Shown here: positions 1 to 12,717 of the stretch, piece by piece
How the letters are laid out: the number at the start of each line of letters is the position of its first letter
How positions within the stretch are numbered: the stretch's first letter is position 1
Assembly (NCBI GenBank): GCA_902590695.1
Contig: CACIXR010000003.1
Span: forward strand, 1 to 48,134
DNA: 48,134 bases
DNA from: an uncultured Alphaproteobacteria bacterium
GTDB lineage: Bacteria; Pseudomonadota; Alphaproteobacteria; HIMB59; GCA-002718135
Direction: 5' to 3'
Program-made: the position numbers and the translations under genes
The notes under the pieces: model-generated
What the model was told of the DNA's origin: nothing
What the model saw: only the letters and a program-made list of their open reading frames with translations
The model's database searches: none

Positions 1-4054
<4,054 letters not shown>

Positions 4055-4135
4055 TTTTTTGCTATATTAGAGATATATATATAATGTAATTTATAAACTA
4101 TATTAAATAATAGTTTAGATATTAGTGATTAGTCT

Positions 4136-4921
4136 ATGAGCAAAAAAATTGTAATTCTATTTTTTCTATTTTTCAGTGTACTTTCCTATAAAGTAATTGC
4201 AAGTGATGCTGATCAGGTAAATACTGACTCAGAGGATTTTGAAACAACCACGATAGAGGATGAAATATATGATCCTTTTGAACCTGTAAATAGAGCTATA
4301 TTTAGTTTTAATAATGTAGCTGATAGAATTGTTTTAGAACCAATTGCAAAAGGCTACAAAAAATTACCTTCTCCACTTCAAAGTGGAATAAGTAATTTTT
4401 TGAGCAATTTAAGAGCTCCTTTAGTAGTTGTAAATCAACTATTGCAAGGTCAGGGTGAAAACGCTGTTCAATCATCAGGAAGATTTATAGTTAATAGCAC
4501 AGTAGGTGTATTTGGATTATTTGATGTAGCTGAGAAAATTGGACTTGAAGAAAAAGAAGAAGATTATGGACAAACACTTGCTACCTGGGGTGTTGGAGAT
4601 GGTTTTTATATTGTTCTTCCATTATTTGGACCATCAAACCTTAGAGATACTTCAGGAATGGTTTTAACAATGATGACTGATCCAATTAATGCATATGCAG
4701 TAAGTGAGGGTGAAGCTTGGTTAGTGCCAATGAGAACAGCAGTTAATGCAGTTGATACAAGGTCACAAATAATCGATGAAGTTAATGCGTTAAGAGATAA
4801 TTCAGTGGATTATTATGCTGCAGTAAGAAGTTCTTACTATCAAAATCGAAAAGCGGCGATTAATAATGTCGATGACTCAGAATTAACCCCTCTTCCTCTT
4901 ATTAGTATTGAATTTGAATAA
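4136..4921 (+). CDS. mlaA: MlaA-family outer-membrane lipid transport protein (no lipobox Cys)
   Basis: MlaA/VacJ extracts misplaced phospholipid from the outer leaflet of the outer membrane and passes it to periplasmic MlaC. The family core is clear: DPFEPVNRAIFSFNN near residue 46, then YKKLPSPLQSGISNFLSNL, LQGQGENA, GVFGLFDVA and DYGQTLATWGVGDGFY. The N-terminus is a signal peptide (hydrophobic residues 5-22, then IAS/D), but the protein has no cysteine anywhere, so it cannot be lipidated in the way the E. coli protein is. The acidic linker after the signal is family-like. It overlaps mlaC by one base (TAATG), so the two are translated together. The mlaFED partners are not in this window. 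Confidence 0.92.
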   Translation: MSKKIVILFFLFFSVLSYKVIASDADQVNTDSEDFETTTIEDEIYDPFEPVNRAIFSFNNVADRIVLEPIAKGYKKLPSPLQSGISNFLSNLRAPLVVVNQLLQGQGENAVQSSGRFIVNSTVGVFGLFDVAEKIGLEEKEEDYGQTLATWGVGDGFYIVLPLFGPSNLRDTSGMVLTMMTDPINAYAVSEGEAWLVPMRTAVNAVDTRSQIIDEVNALRDNSVDYYAAVRSSYYQNRKAAINNVDDSELTPLPLISIEFE

Positions 4922-5523
4922 TGAAATTTTATTTATTTATTTTTATTTTTATAATCTTTATTTCAAAAAATTTATATTCTGATGAAACATCAGAATGGCT
5001 TAAAAGAGAAATTGATATAATTCTAGAAGCTTACAAAAATAAAAATCTCTCAAATGAGAACAGATTTCTTCTAATTGAAAAAACAATAAATAATAATTTT
5101 GCTGGAACAGGAATTGCTAAATTTGTTGCAGGAGAAGCTTGGAAAAAATCAGATAAAAGTACAAAAAAAATCTATATTGATAATTTTAAACGACATTTGG
5201 CTTTAAATATAGCTTCAATGATGCAAGGTTATTCAGACCAAACTTATGAATTAACAAAATCAAAATATGACAGCAAAAACCAAGTTACTTTGATTGATAT
5301 GGAGATTTTTTCAGATACTGGATCAGTTGTTGTAACATGGCGAGTAAAAGAATCAAAAGATCGATTCTATGTTATTGATTTAATTGTTGCTGACATTTCT
5401 TTAGTAGTAACAAAAAGATCAGAATTTAATTCTATGTTAAAAAAAGTTGATAATAATCTTTCAAAATTTAATGAAGTTTTATTTGATCAAAACCTAGAAA
5501 GTTATCAGAAAATTACTGAATAA
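4921..5523 (+). CDS. mlaC: MlaC-like periplasmic phospholipid carrier
   Basis: A 200-residue protein with an N-terminal signal segment (residues 1-20, very rich in Phe and Ile, ending near LYS/DE). The rest follows the MlaC/Ttg2D pattern: a helical N-terminal half (FAGTGIAKFVAGEAWKKSD, then TKKIYIDNFKRHLA) followed by a beta-rich half (VVVTWRVKES, FYVIDLIVADISLVVTKRSEF). MlaC ferries phospholipid between MlaA and the inner-membrane MlaFEDB complex. Its start codon overlaps the mlaA stop by one base, which supports the pairing. Sequence similarity is modest, as is usual for this fast-evolving family, but size, signal peptide and neighbour agree. Confidence 0.88.
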   Translation: MKFYLFIFIFIIFISKNLYSDETSEWLKREIDIILEAYKNKNLSNENRFLLIEKTINNNFAGTGIAKFVAGEAWKKSDKSTKKIYIDNFKRHLALNIASMMQGYSDQTYELTKSKYDSKNQVTLIDMEIFSDTGSVVVTWRVKESKDRFYVIDLIVADISLVVTKRSEFNSMLKKVDNNLSKFNEVLFDQNLESYQKITE

Positions 5524-5545
5524 AATCTTATTAAATTCTCAATAA

Positions 5546-6670
5546 TTAAAATTTTAAATTTTTTATTTCTTCTTCGGTTAATATTGCAGGTTGATTGGGG
5601 TTGGTTGATAGTTGGTAAGATTTGTTTTCCTCAGCCGATTTTATAATTCCATCCATAATTTCTAGAACATGGAGGGATAATTCAAGAGAACATCTTGCTT
5701 TTCGATTATTAGATATGGAATCAATCATTTCTGAGAGACCTATTCCTCTATAATTTGCTTTTTTGTTACCCTCTCCGTCACTCTTGTTAGGAATACCTAA
5801 CAACATGTTATCATTATTTATAGTTTCCCAATCACTATCTTTTTGTGAAATTAACAAATCACCACTAAAAAAATTTGGATCAGGGACTATCATTGAACCA
5901 TCAAGTCCATAAAGTTCAATTGTTGAATGTTTATTTTTCCAGACATCCCAAGTACAAAAAAACTGAACTTTTGCTTCATTTTGAAACTCTAAAGATCCCA
6001 TTAGAGTTGTTGGTGTTTCAACTTTAATTTTATCACCATATCTAGGTTTACTAGTTATTATTCTTTCATTTGTGGCAGTTCCACTGATTGCATTTATTTG
6101 TTTAACTGGTCCAATTAAATTAACTAATTGCGTTATATAATAAACACCAACATCAAAAACTGGGCCAGCGCCAGGTTTAAAGAAAAAATCTGGATTAGGA
6201 TGCCAATGTTCCATTCCATGAGACATCAAATTAAATGTACCAAGAACAATTTTACCTATTTTATTGTCTTCAATTAATTTTCTAGCTTTTTGTCCTGCTG
6301 CTCCTAAAAATGTATCTGGTGCACAACCAACATACAAACCTTTATCATTAGCTAATTTTTGTATTTCTAATCCTTCTTGAAAATTCATTGCTAATGGCTT
6401 TTCACTAAAACAGTGCTTTCCATTTTGAAGTGATTTTGTAATTATTTCTTTATGTGCTGCAGGAATTGTTAGATTAATAATTAAATCAATTTCATTATTT
6501 TCTAAAATTTCATCAACTGATAACGCTTTAACATTATATTTAGATGCAGCATTTAATGCAGCTTCATTATTTATATCGGCACAAGCAACTATTTTAAAAT
6601 TATTAAATATTTTTTGACACTCAAAATAAGTTTCAGAAATATTTCCACAACCAACAATTCCAATATTCAT
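5546..6670 (-). CDS. Gfo/Idh/MocA-family sugar dehydrogenase
   Basis: NAD(P)-dependent oxidoreductase acting on a sugar, inositol or glycoside-type substrate; the exact substrate is unknown. The N-terminal Rossmann fold begins IGIVGCGNISE, and the family motif EKPLAM is near residue 95. The C-terminal alpha/beta domain holds PGAGPVFDVGVYYITQLVNL, typical of the Gfo/Idh/MocA catalytic domain. Length 374 residues. It is the last gene of the minus-strand operon that starts with the substrate-binding protein at 11580, and its start shares one base with the stop of the TIM-barrel gene upstream. The pairing of a dehydrogenase with a TIM-barrel isomerase resembles inositol-type and 3-keto-sugar pathways; that parallel is inference. 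Confidence 0.9.
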   Translation of the reverse strand: MNIGIVGCGNISETYFECQKIFNNFKIVACADINNEAALNAASKYNVKALSVDEILENNEIDLIINLTIPAAHKEIITKSLQNGKHCFSEKPLAMNFQEGLEIQKLANDKGLYVGCAPDTFLGAAGQKARKLIEDNKIGKIVLGTFNLMSHGMEHWHPNPDFFFKPGAGPVFDVGVYYITQLVNLIGPVKQINAISGTATNERIITSKPRYGDKIKVETPTTLMGSLEFQNEAKVQFFCTWDVWKNKHSTIELYGLDGSMIVPDPNFFSGDLLISQKDSDWETINNDNMLLGIPNKSDGEGNKKANYRGIGLSEMIDSISNNRKARCSLELSLHVLEIMDGIIKSAEENKSYQLSTNPNQPAILTEEEIKNLKF

Positions 6671-7443
6671 TAAATTGTTTCTAAATATTCTAATGATTTG
6701 GTTGTGTATTCTTTATAATCTTTTGGATCATCGTGCTCTAGTACAAAAACTTCACATGGTGTTTTTTTAACTTCTGAAATTAGTGTCGGCCAATCAATGA
6801 AGCCTTCTCCTATAGCAGATTGCTGATCATGTTCTAATAAATTTTTAGTTTGATCATAAAAATCTTTTAAGTGACATCCAATAATTTTATTTTTATATTT
6901 TTCTATCCAATCAAGTGGATCGGCCTTTCCAGCAACTGCCCAACCAAGATCTAATTCCATTTTAAGATTTTCATTATGATCCATCATACACTCAATTGGA
7001 AGTTTTCCACTAGGTAGTGGTCTAAATTCGAAAGAGTGATTATGGTATCCGAGTGTTAATCCGTTATCTTCATAAATTTTAACATATGAAGATAAATCTT
7101 TCCCAAAACTATTCCAAGTATTTTCATCAAGATCAAAATTTGAAGCAAAGTCTTTATTGAATTTTTCAGGTACAGATGGGACTATTGCATGTCTTATATT
7201 AAGAAATTTCATCATTCTGATTGTTTCATCAGTATCTGTTATAGCTTGGAAGCTTATGTGTGATGATTTTATAGAAATATCATTTTTATCCATCATGGAT
7301 TTAAAATTATCTAAATCAATTTTATCTAAATCAAATAATTCAATATTTTTAATTCCAGACTCAGATAAGAATTTAAAAATTTGCTCATAAGGTTGAAATT
7401 TTCTTGTAGTATATAATTGCATGGATACATCATTTCTGTTCAT
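6670..7443 (-). CDS. TIM-barrel sugar isomerase/epimerase (AP endonuclease family 2 fold)
   Basis: A 257-residue protein of the xylose isomerase-like TIM-barrel superfamily that includes IolE, Hyi and sugar epimerases. Probable metal-binding motifs are visible: IELFDL near the start, YHNHSFEF mid-protein, MELDLGWAVAGKADP, then GCHLKDF and EHDDP near the end. These supply the Glu-Asp-His-Glu set typical of the fold. It presumably isomerises, epimerises or dehydrates an oxidised sugar made by the neighbouring dehydrogenase. It sits between the ABC ATPase gene and the dehydrogenase with one-base overlaps on both sides, so all three are co-translated. Substrate cannot be read from the sequence. 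Confidence 0.87.
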   Translation of the reverse strand: MNRNDVSMQLYTTRKFQPYEQIFKFLSESGIKNIELFDLDKIDLDNFKSMMDKNDISIKSSHISFQAITDTDETIRMMKFLNIRHAIVPSVPEKFNKDFASNFDLDENTWNSFGKDLSSYVKIYEDNGLTLGYHNHSFEFRPLPSGKLPIECMMDHNENLKMELDLGWAVAGKADPLDWIEKYKNKIIGCHLKDFYDQTKNLLEHDQQSAIGEGFIDWPTLISEVKKTPCEVFVLEHDDPKDYKEYTTKSLEYLETI

Positions 7444-8516
7444 TAGATTCTCTCCTCAGATTTATTATCAAATATTGAACTTTTATTAATATCAAAAGAT
7501 ATATTTATTTCATCATTTAAATTATAGTTTGAGCTCCCCTCTAATCTTATTGAGATAGGTGTGCCTTCAATGCTAGTCCACACTAAAGTGTCAGCGCCCA
7601 TAGGCTCAACTAATTCTACATTGGATAAAATAGAATTTTCGTTTTTTTCTATGTTTATATTTTCAGGTCTTATTCCAAAGACAACCTTTTGATCATCAAT
7701 CAAATTATTTATATTTTCGTATTTAGAGATATCAATTTGTTTATTACCAACAATTATATTTTGATTTGATTTATCAAATTTGGCATTTAAAAAATTCATG
7801 CTTGGAGATCCAATAAACCCAGCCACAAATAAATTAGCTGGTTTGTTATAAATTTGCTTAGGAGTATCTAATTGTTGTATTAATCCATCTTTCATAACAG
7901 ATATACGGTCTGCAAGCGTCATAGCTTCTATTTGATCATGAGTAACGTAAATCATAGTATTTGATAAATCTCTATGAAGTTTTTTAATTTCATAACGTAG
8001 TTCAGCTCTTAGTTTTGCATCAAGGTTACTTAAAGGCTCATCAAATAAAAAAACTTTCGCATCCCTAACCAAAGCTCTACCAATAGCTACGCGCTGTCTC
8101 TGACCTCCTGAGAGTTGTGACGGTTTTCTTTTAAGTAATTCATTTATTTGTAAAAGGTTTGATGCTTTTTCAATTTTATCATCTATAATTTTTTTGGCAG
8201 TTCCCACCATCCTTAAACCAAAGGATAAATTTTTCTCTACTGTCATACTTGGATATAAAGCATAAGACTGAAATACCATCCCTATATGTCTATCTTTTGG
8301 TTCTTTCCAAGTTACATTATCATCTTCAATCCAAATTTGACCATCAGATAAATCTAGAAGACCTGCTATACAATTTAATAACGTTGTTTTTCCACAACCA
8401 GAAGGCCCAAGTAAAACCATGAATTCACCTTCTTTAATATCAAGACTTAAATCATTTAATATTTCAGTTTTCCCATAACTGAAAGATATATTTTTTACCT
8501 CAACACTATTTTTCAT
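7443..8516 (-). CDS. CUT1 sugar ABC transporter ATPase (MalK/UgpC type)
   Basis: Cytoplasmic ATPase energising sugar uptake. Walker A GPSGCGKTT, Q-loop VFQSYALYP, signature LSGGQRQRVAIGRA, Walker B VFLFDEPLSNLD and H-loop THDQIEA are all present. The C-terminal 120 residues form the OB/TOBE regulatory domain of MalK-like proteins (FVAGFIGSPSMNF, FGIRPENI). An upstream in-frame ATG exists at 8561, but ATG 8516 is preferred: it is preceded by AGGGTGA, follows the permease stop by two bases, and gives a 357-residue protein starting like the family (MKNSVEVKNISFSYG). It is the only ABC ATPase gene in the window although there are two sets of permeases, so it may serve both. Confidence 0.93.
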   Translation of the reverse strand: MKNSVEVKNISFSYGKTEILNDLSLDIKEGEFMVLLGPSGCGKTTLLNCIAGLLDLSDGQIWIEDDNVTWKEPKDRHIGMVFQSYALYPSMTVEKNLSFGLRMVGTAKKIIDDKIEKASNLLQINELLKRKPSQLSGGQRQRVAIGRALVRDAKVFLFDEPLSNLDAKLRAELRYEIKKLHRDLSNTMIYVTHDQIEAMTLADRISVMKDGLIQQLDTPKQIYNKPANLFVAGFIGSPSMNFLNAKFDKSNQNIIVGNKQIDISKYENINNLIDDQKVVFGIRPENINIEKNENSILSNVELVEPMGADTLVWTSIEGTPISIRLEGSSNYNLNDEINISFDINKSSIFDNKSEERI

Positions 8517-8518
8517 AC

Positions 8519-9400
8519 TCACCCTTTTATTGCCCCAGCTGCTATTCCACGCACAAACCATCTTCCAGAAATAAAGTATACAAAAAGAGGTACTAGAGAA
8601 GTTAAAATTGTTGCAGACATATCTACATTATACTCAGCAACTCCATAATCTACTTGAACTATATTATTTAATTGAACTGTCATTGGTTGGTTATCTCTTC
8701 CTGCAAAAACCAATCCTAGAAGAAAATCATTCCAAATTCCAGTAACTTGAAGAATGACGGCTACAATAGTTATAGGAGCAGACATTGGGATAATAACATA
8801 CAGAAATATTTTTATAAAATTACCACCGTCTATTCTTGCAGCTTTAAATAAATCGATAGGTAGACTTGCATAAAAGTTTCTAAAAATTAGTGTTAATATT
8901 GGCATACCAAAAATTGTATGTACTAAAATAATGCCAGGAAGAGTTGAATAAATACCTAAGGCATCTTCTATTTTTAGAAGAGGATAAACCATTACCTGAT
9001 AAGGGATAAAAGCACCAAACATACACAAACCAAAAAAGAAATATGCTCCTCTAAATCGCCAAAAAGCTAAAGCATATCCATTTATTGCACTAAGTCCAAC
9101 AGACACAATAACACTAGGAACAGTAATTTTAATTGAATTAAAAAAACCTGGTTTAAGACCTTCGCATACAAACCCTGTACAAGCAGTAGACCACGCTTTA
9201 GGCCATGAGTAAAAGCTGAGTTCTTTTGGTAAATTTAAAATATTTGCAGCTCTAATTTCATCCATATCTTTTAAGGATGTGATAACCATTACATATAACG
9301 GCATTAAAAAAAATATAGCACACACTAAAATGAAACAATACATACCAATTCTTCCTATTGTTAAATGTTTTGGACGACGACCTGAAGGTATGACATTCAT
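8519..9400 (-). CDS. Sugar ABC transporter permease, MalG/GtsC type
   Basis: Inner-membrane subunit of a CUT1 importer. The 293-residue protein has six hydrophobic segments, beginning with IGMYCFILVCAIFFLMPLYV. The EAA loop that contacts the ATPase is present (residues reading LFKAARIDGGNFIKIFLYVIIP), and the C-terminus ends in FVRGIAAGAIKG as in MalG-like permeases. An insert after the first membrane helix with two cysteines (ACTGFVCEG) resembles the glucose/mannose GtsC group. The start overlaps the stop of the partner permease (TAATG). It forms the channel together with the permease at 9400-10281. Confidence 0.9.
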   Translation of the reverse strand: MNVIPSGRRPKHLTIGRIGMYCFILVCAIFFLMPLYVMVITSLKDMDEIRAANILNLPKELSFYSWPKAWSTACTGFVCEGLKPGFFNSIKITVPSVIVSVGLSAINGYALAFWRFRGAYFFFGLCMFGAFIPYQVMVYPLLKIEDALGIYSTLPGIILVHTIFGMPILTLIFRNFYASLPIDLFKAARIDGGNFIKIFLYVIIPMSAPITIVAVILQVTGIWNDFLLGLVFAGRDNQPMTVQLNNIVQVDYGVAEYNVDMSATILTSLVPLFVYFISGRWFVRGIAAGAIKG

Positions 9401-10281
9401 TAGTTTGCTGCGTATTTGTTTCTTAAATAAAATTCATAAAATGCCCATGGGGCTAGTATGCATACAACAGAAATAAACATTATTATTGATGCTGCAAATG
9501 CTTGACCTAAATCAGCTCGTTTAAAAAAATTTTCCATTACATAAAGTGCAGGAGTTGTTGTAGCATAACCCGGACCTCCAGATGTTAGTGTTAAAATTAA
9601 ATCGTAGACTTTTACAACTCCAGCAGCAATTAATACTACTGCTGTAACGACCATGGGTCTTAACATTGGAAGAATGACAAATATGTAAGATTTCCATTTT
9701 GCAACTCCTTCAATACTAAGAGATTTCCAAATATCTTCATCGATACCTCTGAGACCTGCCAACATTAAAACCATTACAAAACCTGCGCCTTGCCAAACAG
9801 CTGCAATACAAACTGCGTAAATTGCTAAATCTCTATTAACTAACCAATCAAGCTCAAACCAAGCAAACCCCCACATATGCATAGAATTTTCTAATCCAAA
9901 GGTTGGATTTAGAACCCATTTCCATACTAAACCTGTCACAACAAAAGACATTGCGTAAGGATATAAAAAGATTGTTCTAAATAAACTCTCACCTCTAATT
10001 TTTTGATCAATTAAAACTGCAAGAAGGAAACCAATGATTAAGCATCCAATTGTGAATACAAAACCGTAGATAAAAATATTTTCAACTGCGACATCCCATT
10101 TTCTTTGTTTAAATAATCTTTCGTATTGATCAAAGCCAATATAATTAAAAACAGGAATAAGTTTTGAATTTGTAAGTGAATATACAAATGAATAAATTAT
10201 ACACCCAACAAAGACTGTTAGCGAAATTACAATCATTGGAAGTAATGCAATCATTGATGCAATATTTCTAAATAAAGGCAT
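9400..10281 (-). CDS. Sugar ABC transporter permease, MalF/GtsB type
   Basis: Second channel subunit of the CUT1 transporter, 293 residues with six predicted membrane helices. The EAA-type loop reads DEDIWKSLSIEGVAKWKSYIFVILP, and downstream VKVYDLILTLTSGGPGYATTTPALYVMENFF is the hallmark of MalF/UgpA-type sugar permeases. It follows the substrate-binding-protein gene by 54 bases, a gap filled by a strong hairpin (10302-10322), so the binding protein can be made in excess over the membrane parts. Overall similarity to GtsB of glucose/mannose systems is an impression from sequence style, not a computed match. Confidence 0.9.
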   Translation of the reverse strand: MPLFRNIASMIALLPMIVISLTVFVGCIIYSFVYSLTNSKLIPVFNYIGFDQYERLFKQRKWDVAVENIFIYGFVFTIGCLIIGFLLAVLIDQKIRGESLFRTIFLYPYAMSFVVTGLVWKWVLNPTFGLENSMHMWGFAWFELDWLVNRDLAIYAVCIAAVWQGAGFVMVLMLAGLRGIDEDIWKSLSIEGVAKWKSYIFVILPMLRPMVVTAVVLIAAGVVKVYDLILTLTSGGPGYATTTPALYVMENFFKRADLGQAFAASIIMFISVVCILAPWAFYEFYLRNKYAAN

Positions 10282-10301
10282 AGATTTTTTTTATATAATC
10301 T

Positions 10302-10322
10302 AGGGCAGGTTGAACCTGCCCT
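10302..10322 (-). promoter_or_regulatory. Intercistronic hairpin after the first sugar-binding protein gene
   Basis: Perfect 10-base inverted repeat, AGGGCAGGTT and AACCTGCCCT, around a single base, so the real hairpin is 8-9 GC-rich pairs in an AT-rich background. It lies 13 bases after the binding-protein stop and is not followed by a T-run on the minus strand. It is therefore more likely a 3'-end protecting or partial-attenuating element than a full terminator. Comparable elements between binding-protein and permease genes (such as malE-malF) raise binding-protein output. A similar hairpin sits at the same place in the second transporter operon. Confidence 0.7.
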
Positions 10323-10335
10323 AAAATAATTATAA

Positions 10336-11580
10336 TTATAGACCGCTAGTTAGAACGCCTTCAAGATCGTCCATCACTTGAGCAACTGTATAATTAGGAT
10401 CATTTCTAAATTCAGAAATAATATCATCCCAAGCATTAGTAAATGCTGGAGTGTTCCAATCATCACTTTCTCTCATGATTGCATCAGGATTTTGAATCAG
10501 GTCTAGACCCATTTGCATACAAGCATCAGCTGCAGAAGTATCTACATCTAATCTCATTGGTAATGATCCTTTTGCATTATTAAAATTAGCCTGTACAGTT
10601 GGATTTACCATCATACTTGCCATAGCTAATTGAACATCCTTTACTTTTGGATCATCATTTTTAGGGAAAACAAATACGTCACCTCCAAGTGCAACATATT
10701 TTTCTTTTCCTGGGATAACACATGAATAATCTTTCATTGCTTCCATTCCAGCAACAGCGAATTCACCTCTTGCCCAGTCACCCATTACTTGCATAGCAGC
10801 TTTTCCTTCAATGACCATTGCAGTTGTGTCATTCCATAATCTTCCTGGTGATCCTTCATCAGTAAATGTATTTAGTTCTCTAAAAGTATTCAAAACTGAT
10901 TCAAATCTACCATCTCTAAATGCATCAACATCTTTATCTCTATAAATTGATTGCATTAAAGGAAAGCCCATTATTGAAGACGCAACAACATCAAACATTC
11001 CAGATTCTTGCCATCCTTGTCCACCAAGTGCTAAAGGAATAATTCCTGCAGCTTGTATAGTTGGAGCACCAGCTAAAAATTCTTCAAATGTTTGAGGAAC
11101 AGGAAGACCAACTTGTTTGTATACGTCGTTGTTAATCCACATCCATTGCCAACTGTGAATATTTACTGGTACACAATAAAATTCACCTTCAAATTCACAA
11201 GTTTCAATTAGTTCAGGTGGATATATAAAATCTCTCCACCCTTCAGCAGATGCAACTTCTTCAAGTGATTGAAGTAAACCTTGCTCAACCAAATCTACGA
11301 ATTGTTTTGAAATATTAAACTGTGCTGCAGTTGGAGGATTTCCTCCAATAATTCTGTTTACAGTTGTTCCTCTTGCATTTTCACCACCAGTAATAGCAGT
11401 ATCAATCCAAGTATTACCCATCTCTTGCCATGCTTCTGCAAACTGAGAAATAGCAGCTTGCTCTCCACCAGAAGTCCACCAGTGAATAACTTCAGCTTCC
11501 ATGTGACCAGCAGCCTTGGAAACATTAGTAAAAGATAGGGGTATAAATATAGTTAATAATATTGAAAAAAATTTTTTCAT
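10336..11580 (-). CDS. Sugar ABC transporter substrate-binding protein (GtsA-like)
   Basis: Periplasmic sugar-binding protein, 414 residues. The signal peptide covers about residues 1-23 (MKKFFSILLTIFIPLSFTNVSKA/A). The mature start AEVIHWWTSGGEQAAISQF and the stretch GGNPPTAAQFNISKQ resemble the glucose/mannose-binding GtsA group; AAMQVMGDWARGEF near residue 260 is typical of family 1 binding proteins. An excellent ribosome site (GGGAGG) precedes ATG 11580. It is the first gene of the operon running to 5546, and a LacI-type operator lies between it and the divergent regulator gene. Glucose/mannose specificity is a guess from resemblance and could be wrong. Confidence 0.9.
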   Translation of the reverse strand: MKKFFSILLTIFIPLSFTNVSKAAGHMEAEVIHWWTSGGEQAAISQFAEAWQEMGNTWIDTAITGGENARGTTVNRIIGGNPPTAAQFNISKQFVDLVEQGLLQSLEEVASAEGWRDFIYPPELIETCEFEGEFYCVPVNIHSWQWMWINNDVYKQVGLPVPQTFEEFLAGAPTIQAAGIIPLALGGQGWQESGMFDVVASSIMGFPLMQSIYRDKDVDAFRDGRFESVLNTFRELNTFTDEGSPGRLWNDTTAMVIEGKAAMQVMGDWARGEFAVAGMEAMKDYSCVIPGKEKYVALGGDVFVFPKNDDPKVKDVQLAMASMMVNPTVQANFNNAKGSLPMRLDVDTSAADACMQMGLDLIQNPDAIMRESDDWNTPAFTNAWDDIISEFRNDPNYTVAQVMDDLEGVLTSGL

Positions 11581-11614
11581 TTTTTCCTCCCTTTTTTAAA
11601 TAAATTAACAATTT

Positions 11615-11636
11615 AGTAAAACGTTTTACTTGTCAA
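11615..11636 (-). promoter_or_regulatory. LacI-family operator adjoining a consensus -35 box
   Basis: A perfect 16-base palindrome with central CG, AGTAAAACGTTTTACT (11615-11630), has the typical form of LacI/GalR-family operators. On the minus strand it directly follows TTGACA (11631-11636), a consensus -35 box, and fills the spacer up to a weak -10 region near 11608-11614. A bound repressor would block RNA polymerase for the transporter operon starting at 11580. The divergent lacI-type gene begins 50 bases away, so the same site probably also governs the regulator. Operator form is seen; binding is inferred. Confidence 0.8.
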
Positions 11637-11679
11637 GCCAAATAGTATTATTTAATTTAATTAATAGATTTTAAGTATT

Positions 11680-12717
11680 ATGAAGAAAAACAAGAAAATA
11701 AATATTGTTGGTTTATCACAAAAATTAGGTTTATCAGTGAGTTCAGTATCAAGAGCACTGAATGGATATGACAATATATCACAGAAAACAAAAGAGAAAA
11801 TTTTTAGCACAGCTAAAAAATATAACTACTTTCCAGATTTAAATGCCAAAAGATTAGCTTCCAAAAAAACGGATACAATTGCTTTTATATCATCTATAGA
11901 TCCTGACGCACCAGATCATGTTGTTTTGCAGTTTCTTGCAGGAATTACTCTTGGGATAAAAAATACAAACACTGAATTAATAACAAAATTTTGCTTAAAT
12001 GAAGATGAAGAAATGAATTATTTCAAAAAACTCATTAGCACAGGTCAAGCAGATAAATTTATTTTTTATAAAATTAAAAAAAATGATGAAAGAGTTCATT
12101 TCTTAAAACAAAGAGGAATTAAATTTGTAACTTGGGGTAGAACTAACAAACAAAAAGAGCATGCTTGGATTGATCTGGATAATAAGAAAAGTATAGAAAT
12201 GTTAATGGATAAGCTTTCAAATAATGGTCATAAAAGAATTGCTTTTATCAATGTTCATCGAAGTTTTAATTATGGAGCACAAAGAAAAGCTGCTTATGAA
12301 AGTTCAATAAAAAATTTACAACTACAATATTCAAATGAATATTATCAAGATAGTTTAATCGAAACTGTTGAGTCAGGATCAGCCATAACAAAGTATTTAT
12401 TAAATTCTAAAAAACCTCCCACTGCTATAATTTGTTCTCATCTTCGTTTTTTTACAGGTTGTTTGTTAAAATGTCAGGATATGAAATTAGAAATTGGAAA
12501 AGATATTTCTGTGGTAGGATTTAATGACCAGGATAGTTATTTAAGCTCTCAAAATCTTACATATATTTCACACCCATTAATGGAAATGGGAAAACAATCT
12601 GTAAAAATTTTACAGAACTTAGAACAAGATACATCAATAAAAAAAGTATCTACTTTGATTGAGCCAATATTAAATGAGGGAACAAGTCACAAAATTAAAA
12701 AAACTAAATTAAGATAA
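11680..12717 (+). CDS. LacI/GalR-family transcriptional regulator
   Basis: Sugar-responsive repressor of 345 residues. The N-terminal helix-turn-helix reads GLSQKLGLSVSSVSRALNGY (from about residue 11), followed by the hinge helix region ending LNAKRLASKKTDTIAFI. The rest is a periplasmic-binding-protein-like sensor domain with the usual late motif ISVVGFNDQDS. It is divergent from the binding-protein gene at 11580, and the shared gap contains a perfect 16-base operator-like palindrome. This makes it the likely local repressor of the transporter and possibly of the second operon behind it. The inducer is unknown. Its end overlaps the convergent aldo/keto reductase gene by 9 bases. Confidence 0.92.
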   Translation: MKKNKKINIVGLSQKLGLSVSSVSRALNGYDNISQKTKEKIFSTAKKYNYFPDLNAKRLASKKTDTIAFISSIDPDAPDHVVLQFLAGITLGIKNTNTELITKFCLNEDEEMNYFKKLISTGQADKFIFYKIKKNDERVHFLKQRGIKFVTWGRTNKQKEHAWIDLDNKKSIEMLMDKLSNNGHKRIAFINVHRSFNYGAQRKAAYESSIKNLQLQYSNEYYQDSLIETVESGSAITKYLLNSKKPPTAIICSHLRFFTGCLLKCQDMKLEIGKDISVVGFNDQDSYLSSQNLTYISHPLMEMGKQSVKILQNLEQDTSIKKVSTLIEPILNEGTSHKIKKTKLR

